Assembly: GCF_002811955.1 (NCBI RefSeq) | Contig: NZ_NPEF01000015.1 | Location: 603 to 30,096, forward strand | Direction: 5' to 3' | Length of the DNA: 29,494 nt | Source of the DNA: Leptospira ellisii | GTDB taxonomy: Bacteria; Spirochaetota; Leptospiria; Leptospirales; Leptospiraceae | Shown: positions 1 to 10,883 of the stretch, piece by piece | Numbering within the stretch: the stretch's first letter is position 1 | Layout of the letters: each line of letters starts with the position of its first letter | Position numbers and translations under genes: made by a program | The notes under the pieces: model-generated | Database searches by the model: none | Told to the model about the DNA's origin: nothing | Seen by the model: only the letters and a program-made list of their open reading frames with translations

Positions 1-1103
1 GTTTCTGATTGAACCCTCGGACGAGTTCGTGAACCATCGTATTTAGTGATCAAACGTATAACTTCCGCACGCAGAATCAACATCGCGTCTCCGTAGGAAT
101 AAAACCGGAAGTTTTCCGAAATCGCTTTTCGATACGCGTCGAGCAGAAGCCCTTTCCCCGCGAACGCGGATACGAGCAAAAGAAGACTGGAACCGGGAAG
201 GTGAAAGTTGGTGATCAAACCTTCGCAGCTCCGCAGAACGTCTTCGGGTTGTATGAACAGTTCCGTACTTCCTTTTCCCTCTTGGAAAGAATTTGTTTCC
301 GGAAGAAAGGAGGATTCGAGAGCGCGTAAGGTCGTGGTTCCGATCGAGACGATTCTTCGTTTTTCCTTTTTCGCTTTTGTGAGCGCGGCGGCGGTCGTTT
401 CCTCCAAAAAGAATTCCTCTCGATGCAGTTTTTTACGCAGGAAGTTTTCCTCCGTGAGAGGTTGAAAGGTTCCGTAACCGACCGAAAGTTCCAGAGTATA
501 CAATTCGATTTTTTTCCGTTCCAATTCGTCGAAGATACGTTTGGAAAAATGAAGTCCCGCGGTGGGTGCGGCGATCGAACCCGGAGTTTTCGCGAACAAG
601 GTCTGATATCGGATCTCGTCCTCCGAATTCGCTTCACGTTTGAGATACGGCGGAATCGGAATTTCACCGATGCGATCGAAGTCCTCTTCTTTAAGAGGGG
701 ACTCCGGTTTTAAAAAGACGAATTCCTCTTTTTTATCGATCGCGGTGAGGGAATATGAATTCGTTTTCCGGTCGAGAAGCACGTCCCCCGTTTTTATCTT
801 TTTGGAATTTCGGATCTTGCACTTCCAGATTCCGTTTTCCGTTTCCAAAAACATGGTTTCGTGGATTCGATCTTTGGCGGAGAGATAAACCCTTCGTTTG
901 CTGACCTTGGTATGATTGGCGATCAGAACGTCCCCTTCCCGCAGATATCCTAGGATATTTTTGAACGAGGGTTCGATCCGAATCGAATTCGATCCCGAGT
1001 CGAGAACCATGAGTCTGCTTTCGTCCCTTTGTGCCGCGGGGTATCTCGCGATTTTGTCTTCGGGTAAATCGAATTCGAATTTGTTCAGATCGGAGAACAA
1101 CAT
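1..1103 (-). CDS. queA: S-adenosylmethionine:tRNA ribosyltransferase-isomerase QueA (3' end outside window)
   Basis: QueA transfers and isomerises the ribose of AdoMet onto 7-aminomethyl-7-deazaguanine in tRNA, giving epoxyqueuosine in the cytosolic queuosine pathway. The reading frame starts at an ATG (1103-1101) and shows the family landmarks in order: an N-terminal [16 protein letters not shown] block, [11 protein letters not shown] (the usual NDTRV-type site), [37 protein letters not shown] and the terminal SYGDAMLIL. QueA proteins normally end within a few residues of GDAMLIL. Here the frame stays open for at least 23 more codons to the window edge, so either a C-terminal extension exists or the stop lies just outside. 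The gene is divergent from the glycan operon, with 87 bases between the two start codons, so the promoters of both must lie close together. The family call is secure; the C-terminus is unknown. Confidence 0.95.
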   Translation of the reverse strand, partial: MLFSDLNKFEFDLPEDKIARYPAAQRDESRLMVLDSGSNSIRIEPSFKNILGYLREGDVLIANHTKVSKRRVYLSAKDRIHETMFLETENGIWKCKIRNSKKIKTGDVLLDRKTNSYSLTAIDKKEEFVFLKPESPLKEEDFDRIGEIPIPPYLKREANSEDEIRYQTLFAKTPGSIAAPTAGLHFSKRIFDELERKKIELYTLELSVGYGTFQPLTEENFLRKKLHREEFFLEETTAAALTKAKKEKRRIVSIGTTTLRALESSFLPETNSFQEGKGSTELFIQPEDVLRSCEGLITNFHLPGSSLLLLVSAFAGKGLLLDAYRKAISENFRFYSYGDAMLILRAEVIRLITKYDGSRTRPRVQSE

Positions 1104-1190
1104 CTAATTGCAGTGGATCCGCGACGGCGTCTTAGGTGAACCAAAATTTTATTGGTTGGCTTTTGGAGTGCTGTGGAAAAGTGTTTCAGA

Positions 1191-2582
1191 ATGCGATGGA
1201 AAGACCGAAACGCCTGGATTCTTGCGGGAACGATCTTGTTTTTTTCGCTTCTTTTTATCAACGGGATCTCCAAATCGGCGAATCGTTCCGACTTTAAGGA
1301 CTACTACAACGCTTCCGTTCGTTTCACCCAAGGGGAGAATTTATACAACCTCGAACAGATCGACGAAATTCTGGCCAAACTCAAGTCGGGTGAAATCAAG
1401 GTGGAGGAAGCGTTCACTCCCAAAGTATTTCTGCAACTCAAGGATATGATGGAAGGATTGGGTTCCTACATTTATCCGCCTACTTTCGCCTTTTTGCTCA
1501 TTCCGATTTCCTATCTTCCGTACGAAACCGCTTCCGCCGTTTTTTTGAGTCTTAATTTTTTGGCGTTTCTCGGTTCCTTGTACATCCTTTCGCTTCGATT
1601 GGACCGAAAGTGGAACTTCGCCTTCATCCTGGCCCTTTGTATTCTCAACCTCCGTTTTATCGAAAATCATCAGAACAACAATCAGGTCGGATTACTTCTG
1701 ATCTTTTTGATTCTCGCCGCGGTTCACGTCGAAAAGGATTGGCTTTCCGGACTTTTACTCGGGCTTGCGATCGTGATCAAGATCACTCCGGGTGCGTTCG
1801 TGCTTTATTTCGTCCTTCGCAAACGTTATGGGGCGGTTCTTTATACGTTCTTATTTTCCGGTTTATGGATCCTGCTTCCCTGCGTCTACGCGCCCGCCTT
1901 CACTTTGGAGATGACTTGGACTTGGAAACAACTCGTTCTGGATAATTATCTCAAATCCCCCTTGTTCCGGGCTTGGAAAAACAACCAGAGTTTGAACGCT
2001 ACTTTGGCGAAATACTTTCTCAACTACGCGGACGTTCTCAATCAATCCCAGTTGGGATATCCGATCCGCGAACTTCCCGAAGTCGCGGTTAAGGCGATCT
2101 ATTACGTTCTTTCTCTGGGAATCGTGATCCCCTTTTTCATCAGGACGTTCGTAAAAGGAAAGGAAACCTTCGCGTTAGGATGTCTTTTCGTCTTTTCCGT
2201 GATCTTCAGCGGAATATCCTGGGTGCACGCGTTCGTGTTCCTGATCGTTCCTTCCGGAATATTATTGGACCGCGTTTGGAAATTCGCGGAAACGTTTTTG
2301 GTTCCGATATGGAGAAAGAAGGAAAATCCTGTCCGAAAAACGGTCGAAAGCGTGAACGTATTTTGGAAACGGGACAAGATCGGATTTTTCTTTTTACTCG
2401 GATCAATTACGATTCTTGCATGTAATCGATCCGTCATCGGCGGCGGAACGGAAGAGCGTCTGATGATGGCCTCTTATCTTCTTTACTTCGCGGTTTTCGA
2501 ATACGTTCTGCTTTTGTTCGCGTCCGTACGTTCCGCGTCAAAAAACGAAACCTCCGTTTCTCCGGACTTTTCGACGAAGTAA
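1191..2582 (+). CDS. GT87 (DUF2029)-like membrane glycosyltransferase
   Basis: A polytopic inner-membrane protein of 463 residues from the ATG at 1191. A TTG 39 bases upstream would add 13 residues but has no better ribosome binding site. Features typical of the GT87/DUF2029 polyprenyl-phosphate-mannose-type transferases are visible. An early DYYNASVRFTQGENLYN segment follows the first membrane helix, a GSYIYPPTFAFLLIP segment corresponds to the family's YPP(F/L) region, and a later LLGLAIVIKITPG segment matches the conserved K-x-x-P helix. About ten hydrophobic helices follow. Enzymes of this class use a lipid-linked sugar and act at the periplasmic face. It heads a run of plus-strand genes, with only 8 bases to the GT4 gene, which supports a role in building an envelope glycan. 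Donor and acceptor cannot be read from the sequence. Confidence 0.8.
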   Translation: MRWKDRNAWILAGTILFFSLLFINGISKSANRSDFKDYYNASVRFTQGENLYNLEQIDEILAKLKSGEIKVEEAFTPKVFLQLKDMMEGLGSYIYPPTFAFLLIPISYLPYETASAVFLSLNFLAFLGSLYILSLRLDRKWNFAFILALCILNLRFIENHQNNNQVGLLLIFLILAAVHVEKDWLSGLLLGLAIVIKITPGAFVLYFVLRKRYGAVLYTFLFSGLWILLPCVYAPAFTLEMTWTWKQLVLDNYLKSPLFRAWKNNQSLNATLAKYFLNYADVLNQSQLGYPIRELPEVAVKAIYYVLSLGIVIPFFIRTFVKGKETFALGCLFVFSVIFSGISWVHAFVFLIVPSGILLDRVWKFAETFLVPIWRKKENPVRKTVESVNVFWKRDKIGFFFLLGSITILACNRSVIGGGTEERLMMASYLLYFAVFEYVLLLFASVRSASKNETSVSPDFSTK

Positions 2583-2590
2583 ACATTCCG

Positions 2591-3742
2591 ATGCCCATCC
2601 GAACCAACGAACTCAAATACAAACCTAGGGTCGGAGTGGACGTGCGCCCTCTCGCATACGGAATCAGCGGGAATTCGAGATATCTCGCGGAAGTGTTGCG
2701 CAGATTGATCCGAGGAGATTCCCCCTTGGAATATTATCTGTATTCGAACAAACCGATTCATACGGTATTTTATGATATTCTTTCGAACCCGAACTCGCGT
2801 TTTTTTTTGGCGGGAAAACTCCCGGGAGTGGCTTGGCTCAATTGGACGATTCCGGGAAGGATCAAAAAGGATCGGCTCGATCTGTTTTGGGGAACTCTGC
2901 AACTGCTTCCGATCTCCTGCAAGGGCGCGTTGGCCGCGGTCAACTATCACGATCTTAATTTTCGATCCGCGCCCGAGACGATGACGACCGCCAATTATTG
3001 GCAGCACAGGATCCTTTCGCCCGGAACCTTAAAACGCGCCGATCTTGTCTTTTGTCTTTCCGAGAACACCCGATCGGATATATTGAAATTCCGCTCCGAC
3101 TTGGATCCGAAATTGAAAGTCGTTTATCCGGGTGTGGAGTCCTTTCCGCAGCTCCGCGAACCGTTGCGTAAATTGCCCGAGAAGTATCTATTCACCATCG
3201 GAACCTTGGAGCCTCGTAAAAATTTGGGGACCTTGATCGAAGCGTATCGAAGGATCAAACGATCGGATCCTTCGTATCCGTATCCGCTCGTGATTGCGGG
3301 GCGTTTGGGTTGGAAGTCGGAGGGATTGACCGGCATGTTAAAGGAAGGCAGCCTGGAATCCGAAGGGATTTTTTTCGTGGAGAATCCCGCGGACGAAACG
3401 CTGGCTTGGTTGTATCGGAACTGCTCCTCTTTTATTTTCCCGTCCCTGCACGAAGGGTTCGGTCTTCCGTTGTTGGAGGCGTTGCGCGAAGGGAAAATCT
3501 GCGTGGCCTCGGACATTCCGGTGTTCCACGAAATTCTGGATCAAAGCGCGGATCTGTTTGCGGATCCGTTGAACGTGGATTCCTGGGTCGGGGCCTTGTC
3601 CGATTTGAGAAGAAAAAAGTTGGAACGTCCTTCGTCTTGGGACGCGTCGCGTTGGACTTGGGATCAAACCGCGAAAAAGATCGAAGACGGTCTGATCGAT
3701 CTTTGGAAACACAGAAAGGAACTGCATCTTCAGAAGATATGA
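2591..3742 (+). CDS. GT4-family glycosyltransferase (group 1)
   Basis: A 383-residue GT-B fold transferase, predicted cytosolic or membrane-associated. The N-terminal Rossmann half begins VGVDVRPLAYGISGNSRYL, a common start in mannosyl- or rhamnosyl-type GT4 enzymes. The C-terminal donor-binding half carries FTIGTLEPRKN (Arg209/Lys210, which contact the nucleotide-sugar phosphates in this family) and the EX7E motif, Glu288 and Glu296, in HEGFGLPLLEA. The length is normal for a single-domain GT4. It follows the GT87-like gene by 8 bases and its TGA overlaps the ATG of the next gene (ATGA), so translation is probably coupled. It presumably adds a sugar to the same lipid-linked or surface glycan; the sugar is not identifiable. 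The family assignment is strong. Confidence 0.92.
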   Translation: MPIRTNELKYKPRVGVDVRPLAYGISGNSRYLAEVLRRLIRGDSPLEYYLYSNKPIHTVFYDILSNPNSRFFLAGKLPGVAWLNWTIPGRIKKDRLDLFWGTLQLLPISCKGALAAVNYHDLNFRSAPETMTTANYWQHRILSPGTLKRADLVFCLSENTRSDILKFRSDLDPKLKVVYPGVESFPQLREPLRKLPEKYLFTIGTLEPRKNLGTLIEAYRRIKRSDPSYPYPLVIAGRLGWKSEGLTGMLKEGSLESEGIFFVENPADETLAWLYRNCSSFIFPSLHEGFGLPLLEALREGKICVASDIPVFHEILDQSADLFADPLNVDSWVGALSDLRRKKLERPSSWDASRWTWDQTAKKIEDGLIDLWKHRKELHLQKI

Positions 3743-4329
3743 AACGAAATCAAAAAAGAATCTATCCCGGTTGGGATTCCTTAAACGGAGGGGAAGTTAC
3801 CGCCGCCTCCGCGCGTCTTCGGATCAATTTTTTGCCCCCCGTTCTGGCGACGTTCGTGTTGGGCGGCGCGCTTTACGTATGCTTTCTGTTAGGCGGACTC
3901 GCGTCCGAATATCTGCGTCGTTTTGTGGAGTTTCTGCTCATCCCGAAGGTGCTCAACCTTCCGATTCTGCAGAACCCCGGTCTGTATGCCGCCGCCGGGT
4001 ATCTCGTTTTCGGTTATATCGGTCTTGCCTTCGTGTTCGACTGGATCCGTTTTATACGTAGAAGCGTTTTTACTTCCGTACATCTGCGGGGGGACGTCCT
4101 GTTTTTGAAGACTCGTTCCTTTGTCGGCACGAACGTATTCCGTTGGAATCGGACCGAGAACGGAGTCCGGTTCGTTCACCAAACGGGTGCTTTGCGAAAG
4201 TTGCTGGGGTTGGAGAGGATTCTGATTTCGGTTTCCGAGTCGGAAGGCGGCGTCGGTCGGGGTTTCATCAGTCCGTATTTTTTCCGGGAAAAAAACCGCA
4301 GCCTGCTCCGTGGTTTGTCGTTATATTAG
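3739..4329 (+). CDS. Small two-helix membrane protein with a PH-like C-terminal region
   Basis: I do not recognise a named gene. The 196-residue product starts at an ATG overlapping the stop of the GT4 gene. It has a short basic cytosolic N-terminus, two hydrophobic helices (about residues 33-55 and 72-98, the second ending FDWIRFIRRS), then a soluble stretch of about 95 residues. That stretch reads like a bacterial PH-type beta domain: a VHLRGDVLFLKTRSF strand pair, an alternating hydrophobic pattern, then LRKLLGLERILISVSESEG, where bPH proteins commonly have a 'glfgl..v.v.t' segment. This is pattern similarity only. The tight packing between glycosyltransferase-type genes suggests a helper in the same envelope pathway. 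Confidence 0.72.
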   Translation: MKRNQKRIYPGWDSLNGGEVTAASARLRINFLPPVLATFVLGGALYVCFLLGGLASEYLRRFVEFLLIPKVLNLPILQNPGLYAAAGYLVFGYIGLAFVFDWIRFIRRSVFTSVHLRGDVLFLKTRSFVGTNVFRWNRTENGVRFVHQTGALRKLLGLERILISVSESEGGVGRGFISPYFFREKNRSLLRGLSLY

Positions 4330-4338
4330 AAAAAAAGA

Positions 4339-5724
4339 ATGCGCTTCTCTTCGGAAACGACAGGATTTTCACGCAACGGAATTTTCATCGGCTTTCTCGC
4401 GCTTTTTATACTTTGTCTGTTTTTTTTCGACCTTCGATTCCTTTCGAGACATTACGACTGGGACGCGATCGTATACGCGTACAATATAAACTCCGATCTT
4501 CTTTGGAGGATTTTCTATAACCCGCACCATCTCGGGTTCGAAAGTACCGGTTATATCTATCTCAAATTATGGCGGGAATGGTTCGGAAAGGAATCGATCA
4601 TGTTCGGCCTCAGACTTCGTATCCTCTGTTCCGCGTTGGTCTTTCTTTTCTTTTTCATATGGATGTACCGCAGGATCTATGCCGATACGTTAGGCGCGTT
4701 TATCTTGGGAATCGCGGTCCACTGTTCCCAGGCGTTTTGGTTTTACATGCAGCACAACGATACGCCTTTGATCCATTCCTGTCTCACCGCCTCCTTGTAT
4801 CTCCTTTGCGTCTATTACGCGAGGAACGGGCATTCCCCCGTATCCGTATCCGTACTTTTTTTCGTTCAATTGTGGAGCGTATATTTCCATCAGACGGACA
4901 TATTGTTTTTGCCCTTGGTCCCCGTTTCGCTCCTCTGTTCTTCTACTTGGAAACGCGGGGAATTTACGTTCTCAAAAAAATTAAAATTCTCCTTGGTCTA
5001 TTGTTTTCTTCTCGTGGGAATTCTGACAATTTCCTATCTCTACGTCGGTTTTATCGTTCTAAACCGGAATCTATCCGCGCCTTTGGACAGCGAAAGAAAC
5101 TTCGCAAACTGGCTATTTTTGTACGCCACCAAGGACAAATGGGGGAATTCGCCGGAGTCGAAAAATTACGTGCTTTATTTCTACCGCGGAATCGGGGATG
5201 CCTTTCTTAATTTCGAAGGCGTAAAGAACGGATTACGCGTACGCTGGAACGATTGGAATTCCCGGGAAACCGTTCCTTACAACCTCAATCTTCTCTTTTG
5301 GATTTCCGTCCTTTCCGTGTTCGTTTTGAATCTGAAAACCATCTGGAAAAAATTCCGCTCCGAAACCCTGTTGCTTTCGTTTTGGTTGGTTCCTTCGATC
5401 GTTTTTTATACTTGGTGGGAGGGATATTTTTTCGAATTCTGGGTGGGAACCTCGATCGGAATGATCCTTCTCGCGGCTCTTTCCTTAAAATCCTTGGAAC
5501 GAACTTCTTTACGTTATGGAAGCAGAGCCATCGCACACGCGATCGTATTCGTGTGGGCGGTACTTTTGTTTTTGGTGAATTTCACATATTCCACGTATCC
5601 CCGTTCCGCAAAAAAAACCGTGAGTTATATCGAAGGAATCGAATTCAAATTGGATTCTATTCTGCCGGAAAGGATTTATCCGTCCGAATCGGAATTCCGG
5701 AAAAACGGGTTGCGGGAGCCGTGA
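4339..5724 (+). CDS. Polytopic membrane protein, GT-C glycosyltransferase-like
   Basis: A 461-residue protein with roughly ten to twelve hydrophobic helices. After the first helix it carries RHYDWDAIVYAYNINSDLL, an acidic loop placed where PMT/ArnT/GT39-type GT-C enzymes hold their catalytic Asp, and then YNPHHLGFESTGYIYLKLW. Histidine and acidic residues recur in later extracytoplasmic loops (HNDTPLIHS, YFHQTDILFLP). No family name is certain, so a GT-C sugar transferase is an inference from topology and from its place between GT87/GT4 genes and acyltransferases. It begins 9 bases after the previous stop, behind a purine-rich but weak ribosome binding site. A 97-base gap then precedes the first MBOAT gene, the largest gap within this operon. 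Confidence 0.72.
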   Translation: MRFSSETTGFSRNGIFIGFLALFILCLFFFDLRFLSRHYDWDAIVYAYNINSDLLWRIFYNPHHLGFESTGYIYLKLWREWFGKESIMFGLRLRILCSALVFLFFFIWMYRRIYADTLGAFILGIAVHCSQAFWFYMQHNDTPLIHSCLTASLYLLCVYYARNGHSPVSVSVLFFVQLWSVYFHQTDILFLPLVPVSLLCSSTWKRGEFTFSKKLKFSLVYCFLLVGILTISYLYVGFIVLNRNLSAPLDSERNFANWLFLYATKDKWGNSPESKNYVLYFYRGIGDAFLNFEGVKNGLRVRWNDWNSRETVPYNLNLLFWISVLSVFVLNLKTIWKKFRSETLLLSFWLVPSIVFYTWWEGYFFEFWVGTSIGMILLAALSLKSLERTSLRYGSRAIAHAIVFVWAVLLFLVNFTYSTYPRSAKKTVSYIEGIEFKLDSILPERIYPSESEFRKNGLREP

Positions 5725-5821
5725 ATTCGAGGATGGAACCGGCCCAAATTGATGTTGTAAGGATATTCTAGTTTGAAAAACTGCTCTTCGGGTCTTTTCA
5801 ACCGCCCAAAATAAGACGATT

Positions 5822-7237
<1,416 letters not shown>

Positions 7238-7252
7238 GGTTATGAATCCGTC

Positions 7253-8413
7253 ATGAAAGAATACGTAGCGTTTTTCAAAGATTCCAAATTTTGGATCCCC
7301 GTTCTGATCCTGATTCTGATCGAAACCGGAATGCAGTTCGGATGTTATCGTCCTTTTTTAAAGAAGAATTCGTATGCGGCAAACGTCTCGAGAATCACGA
7401 ATCACGCGATCGACAAACAAAAGGAATTGGATCCGGACGTGCTCGTCGTCGGAACCTCCGTCGCGTATCAGGGTTTGTCGCTGCGTATTCTCAACCGGGA
7501 GCTCGCGCCGCTCGGAAAAAAAGTGCAGTCGATCGCCATCCCCGGGACGGAACTTATCGTGCAGGATCTCGCCGTATTAAAGACGCTTCCTCATTTTAAG
7601 AACGTCAAAACGGTGGTTCACGTCTTCGAGATCACCACTCCTTGGGTCGGTCAAAAAATTCTTAACCTTCATACTCTCGCGATGATATCGGAGTTCGACC
7701 GTCTGCGGGTGTATCCGAGGATCTACGATTTCGGATATAAGGTGGAAGCGGACGATCTGGCTTATATCACCTTAAAATCGATCGCGTATCGAAGGGACAT
7801 TCAGGATCTGATCCTAAGTCCGTCCAAACGGATCAAGGATATCGGAAAACGGTTTAAAACGGAGAATACGGATCCTTGGGATTACGAAAATTCCTACGGG
7901 GAAAAGATCAGCATGTATCCGATCAAAAACGTTCCCGATTGCGTGGAAAAGACCAATCCCGCCAACGGTCAGCCGATTCCCGAAGGTTCGGATCGTTTTC
8001 ATAAAAAGGCGATATTCGATACGTGTGTGTTGTCCAGCAATCCTCTGACGAACGCAAAGGAGGACGAGGTCACGAAACAATACTTCGATCGTCTGAAAAT
8101 CCTGCACGACGAAATCCGCAGGATCGGCAGGGAGAACGGACGGAACATAGAAATCATAGGGGTCGTGGCTCCCTACAGTCAGCTCATCCAGGAATGGCGT
8201 CTAACGGAGCGCAACGAGGTTTGGAAACGCGAGTTGAGCAGGATTCATCCGGAACGTCCCGTTCCTCTTTTGGATTATCAGACTCTTTTGGACGGACCGG
8301 ACAACGGGGATTATTACTACGATCTCATTCATCTCAATCGTATCGGAATGGAAAAGCTCACCTACGCGTTCGTAAGGGATCTTAAGGCGATCCTAGGCAA
8401 GGAAAAGAAATGA
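7253..8413 (+). CDS. Membrane-anchored SGNH-like partner of the first MBOAT
   Basis: A 386-residue protein with one N-terminal membrane helix (about residues 12-30) and a large extracytoplasmic domain. Two elements suggest an SGNH/GDSL-like fold of the AlgJ/AlgX/DltD kind. VVGTSVAYQGLSLRIL has Ser69 where the block-I nucleophile sits, and the C-terminal YYYDLIHLNRIGMEKL has Asp357 and His360 spaced as the D-x-x-H dyad with the usual following N-x-x-G. In characterised systems such a protein takes the acyl group exported by the MBOAT and passes it to the sugar. The end of this gene overlaps the second MBOAT start by four bases. Leptospira has lineage-specific families of this type annotated as unknown-function domains, so a database may list it as hypothetical. 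Catalytic activity is inferred. Confidence 0.8.
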   Translation: MKEYVAFFKDSKFWIPVLILILIETGMQFGCYRPFLKKNSYAANVSRITNHAIDKQKELDPDVLVVGTSVAYQGLSLRILNRELAPLGKKVQSIAIPGTELIVQDLAVLKTLPHFKNVKTVVHVFEITTPWVGQKILNLHTLAMISEFDRLRVYPRIYDFGYKVEADDLAYITLKSIAYRRDIQDLILSPSKRIKDIGKRFKTENTDPWDYENSYGEKISMYPIKNVPDCVEKTNPANGQPIPEGSDRFHKKAIFDTCVLSSNPLTNAKEDEVTKQYFDRLKILHDEIRRIGRENGRNIEIIGVVAPYSQLIQEWRLTERNEVWKRELSRIHPERPVPLLDYQTLLDGPDNGDYYYDLIHLNRIGMEKLTYAFVRDLKAILGKEKK

Positions 8414-9807
8414 TCTTCACTTCCACCCTTTTTCTTCTCTTTTTTCTTGTGGTTTACGTTTTTTATTGGGCGTACGACGGTAGAAGATACAGGGAATGGG
8501 TGATCGTGATCGGCTCCCTCGTTTTTTACGCGACTTGGAGCGTTCCGTTTCTCTTCCATTTATTAGCGATTCTTTATATAAATTACTTCGCGGTGAAAAG
8601 TCTGTTTCAGAACCGGAACGTCGCCGTGTTGCGCGCCGTCGTCGTTCTGGATCTGATCAATCTCGGGATTTTCAAATACTTCTATTTTTTTACGGATAAC
8701 TTTTACGCCTGGACCGGTTGGGGGTTTTTGGACCAAAAGACCTTCGGATTTCAGATCGTGTTGCCGTTGGCGATCAGTTTTTATACGTTCCAGATCATCG
8801 CCTTCGTCGTGGACGTGTATCGAGGCAAAATCGTCGAAGACGTCGGTTTTTTCCGGTTCGTCCTTTTTATCCTGTTCTTTCCGCAATTGGTTGCGGGACC
8901 GATCATGAGACATCAGGATTTCTTTCCCGTACTGGACAAGGTCAAGATCAAACCATCCTACGTATATGCGGGTTTGTATTTGTTGGGATTGGGAATAGCG
9001 AAGAAAATTCTCGTCGCGGACAATATCTCCTCTTTGGTGGATCCCGTTTTTCGGAATCCGACGGAATACGACGGTTATTCCCTGTTTCTGGCGGTGCAGG
9101 GATTCACCTGGCAGGTTTACTGCGACTTCAGCGGATATACGGACATCGCGAGGGGCTGCGCGTTTTTGATGGGATTCAATATCCCCGTGAATTTCCGCGC
9201 ACCCTTTTTCAGTCAGAGTATTCAGGATTTGTGGAGACGGTGGCACATAACGTTGGCCACTTGGCTTCGGGATTACATATACATCCCTCTCGGCGGCTCC
9301 AGAACGTCGGAGCCCAGGATATATCTCAATCTGATCGCTACGTTTACGTTAGGCGGATTTTGGCACGGGGCCAGTTGGACGTACGTCCTTTGGGGATTTT
9401 GGCACGGGGTCTGCCTTGTGGCGGATCGTTTGATCGATAAACTAGGATTGCCCAAACTTCCCGAAAAGGGGATCTTCTGGTTCGCGACCCGCGCCTTATT
9501 CATCTATACGATCTTCGTCGTCGGCGCCGTTTTTTTCCGTTCTCAAAGTTTGGGGGACGCCTGGTATATCATGGATCACGGAATCCGTTGGTTCGCCGCG
9601 TCGGGTAAAAACGCGCTTCGGCCTGACTTGATCGCCCCGTTTCTGGTCGGAGGATTCCTGCTTCATACCCTGGAGTATTTCGAAAAAACCCCCCGATTTT
9701 ACCTTAAATATAAGAAAACTGTAATCTTTGTTTTTCTTATATTGCTCGTTTTGCTTTTGTCCAACTACGCCGGAAAAAGCCAGGATTTCATCTACTTCCA
9801 GTTTTAG
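8410..9807 (+). CDS. MBOAT-family O-acyltransferase, second copy
   Basis: A 465-residue MBOAT protein whose ATG lies within the stop region of the preceding SGNH-like gene (ATGA), behind an AAGGAAAAG-type ribosome binding site. It repeats the family motifs: LPLAISFYTFQIIAF, FFPQLVAGPIMRHQDFF, CDFSGYTDIARGCAFLMG, WRRWHITLATWLRDYIYIP (His279) and GGFWHGASWTYVLWG, with the catalytic His319. It is clearly a paralogue of the MBOAT at 5822-7237 but quite diverged, with differing loop residues throughout, so the pair is not a recent duplication. Both copies keep the catalytic histidine, arguing for two working acylations (different positions, acyl groups or sugars) rather than one copy decaying. It is followed 8 bases later by its own SGNH-like gene. 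Confidence 0.94.
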   Translation: MIFTSTLFLLFFLVVYVFYWAYDGRRYREWVIVIGSLVFYATWSVPFLFHLLAILYINYFAVKSLFQNRNVAVLRAVVVLDLINLGIFKYFYFFTDNFYAWTGWGFLDQKTFGFQIVLPLAISFYTFQIIAFVVDVYRGKIVEDVGFFRFVLFILFFPQLVAGPIMRHQDFFPVLDKVKIKPSYVYAGLYLLGLGIAKKILVADNISSLVDPVFRNPTEYDGYSLFLAVQGFTWQVYCDFSGYTDIARGCAFLMGFNIPVNFRAPFFSQSIQDLWRRWHITLATWLRDYIYIPLGGSRTSEPRIYLNLIATFTLGGFWHGASWTYVLWGFWHGVCLVADRLIDKLGLPKLPEKGIFWFATRALFIYTIFVVGAVFFRSQSLGDAWYIMDHGIRWFAASGKNALRPDLIAPFLVGGFLLHTLEYFEKTPRFYLKYKKTVIFVFLILLVLLLSNYAGKSQDFIYFQF

Positions 9808-9815
9808 AGGGATTT

Positions 9816-10883
9816 ATGAGTTCGCAAAAACAGAATGGAATCGTCCCCTTGCTCCGTAAAAAACTCCTCTGGGTGCCGTTGTTTTTTTTCGCATTTGCGT
9901 TCTTATTCGACCGGTTGTTGTCCTCGGAATGGGTGCGGCCTTATACGGAAGCGGGCGCCGAATATTATTTTTACGAGATGAAGGATCGTGTGCTCGCCGC
10001 GCTCTTAAAGGAAAAGACCGAAGCGGGACCGGAAAAGAAAACGCTGATTTTTTTCGGGACTTCGCATATGGGCGAATTCTCCCTGGAAACCGTCCGCAAA
10101 AAAAGAAAGGATCTGATCGTTTACAATTTCTCCGCTCCTTCCGCCCCTTTTTCCTACCACAACTACAACTTGGAGAAAATCCTTAAGGCGGGGATAAAGC
10201 CGGACTACGCGATTTTGGAATTTTATCCGGATTCGATGACCGACTTCTGCAACCGATATCCGTTGCGTTATTCCTACGATCTTCCGTATTTCTTGCGTTA
10301 TGCGGGCGAATTCTCCACAAACGATTGGGATACGTTCCTAAGATCGCGCGTGTTTCGAACGACTGTGTTCCCTCCGCGTTTTAAGGAGGCGATGCAGAGG
10401 ATTAAGGATCCTACTTCCAAGGAGATGATGCTCGCCGTTCGCAACCTGCTGATGAACGAGTCGGATAAATTCAACGGCGGAATTCCGAACGTATTGTTGA
10501 CCAACACGCCTCCCGAGAAGTTGGAGGAGGAATCCGTCAAATACTACAACGATATCTATCGATACATAAAGTTGTCTCCGGTTCAGAAACGATTCCTGTT
10601 TCAATTTTTGGAGACTACGAAAAAGGAAGGCATCAAAGTGGTTCTGTGGTCCCCTCTCCTCTACGAAGGTTTGGAATCCCGCGTCAAGGCAGCCTCCTTC
10701 TATCCGGACTGGACGAAAATACGTTCTGAAATATTAGAATTCGAGAATGTATATCCTCTCGACATGAACGATCATCGCGCCTCCGTGACGTGCAGAAAAT
10801 TCATCGATCCGCATCACCTAAGCGGAGGATGTTATCCCGAGCCCACCGAAATCCTCGTCGATAGACTGGACGCAAAACGATGA
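9816..10883 (+). CDS. Membrane-anchored SGNH-like partner of the second MBOAT (possibly DUF1574-type)
   Basis: A 355-residue protein with a single N-terminal membrane anchor (about residues 15-34) and an extracytoplasmic domain. LIFFGTSHMGEF places Ser83 at the SGNH block-I position, and FIDPHHLSGGCYP near the C-terminus gives an Asp331-x-x-His334 dyad. The middle (PDYAILEFYPDSM, KKEGIKVVLWSPL) follows the DltD-like alternation of strands and helices. A good ribosome binding site (GAGGG) lies 4 bases before the ATG. It differs enough from the first SGNH-like protein that only the key positions match by eye. The leptospiral DUF1574 family is a plausible home, recalled rather than tested. Its stop overlaps the MazG start. 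The role as acceptor-side acyl transferase is inferred from pairing with the MBOAT. Confidence 0.8.
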   Translation: MSSQKQNGIVPLLRKKLLWVPLFFFAFAFLFDRLLSSEWVRPYTEAGAEYYFYEMKDRVLAALLKEKTEAGPEKKTLIFFGTSHMGEFSLETVRKKRKDLIVYNFSAPSAPFSYHNYNLEKILKAGIKPDYAILEFYPDSMTDFCNRYPLRYSYDLPYFLRYAGEFSTNDWDTFLRSRVFRTTVFPPRFKEAMQRIKDPTSKEMMLAVRNLLMNESDKFNGGIPNVLLTNTPPEKLEEESVKYYNDIYRYIKLSPVQKRFLFQFLETTKKEGIKVVLWSPLLYEGLESRVKAASFYPDWTKIRSEILEFENVYPLDMNDHRASVTCRKFIDPHHLSGGCYPEPTEILVDRLDAKR

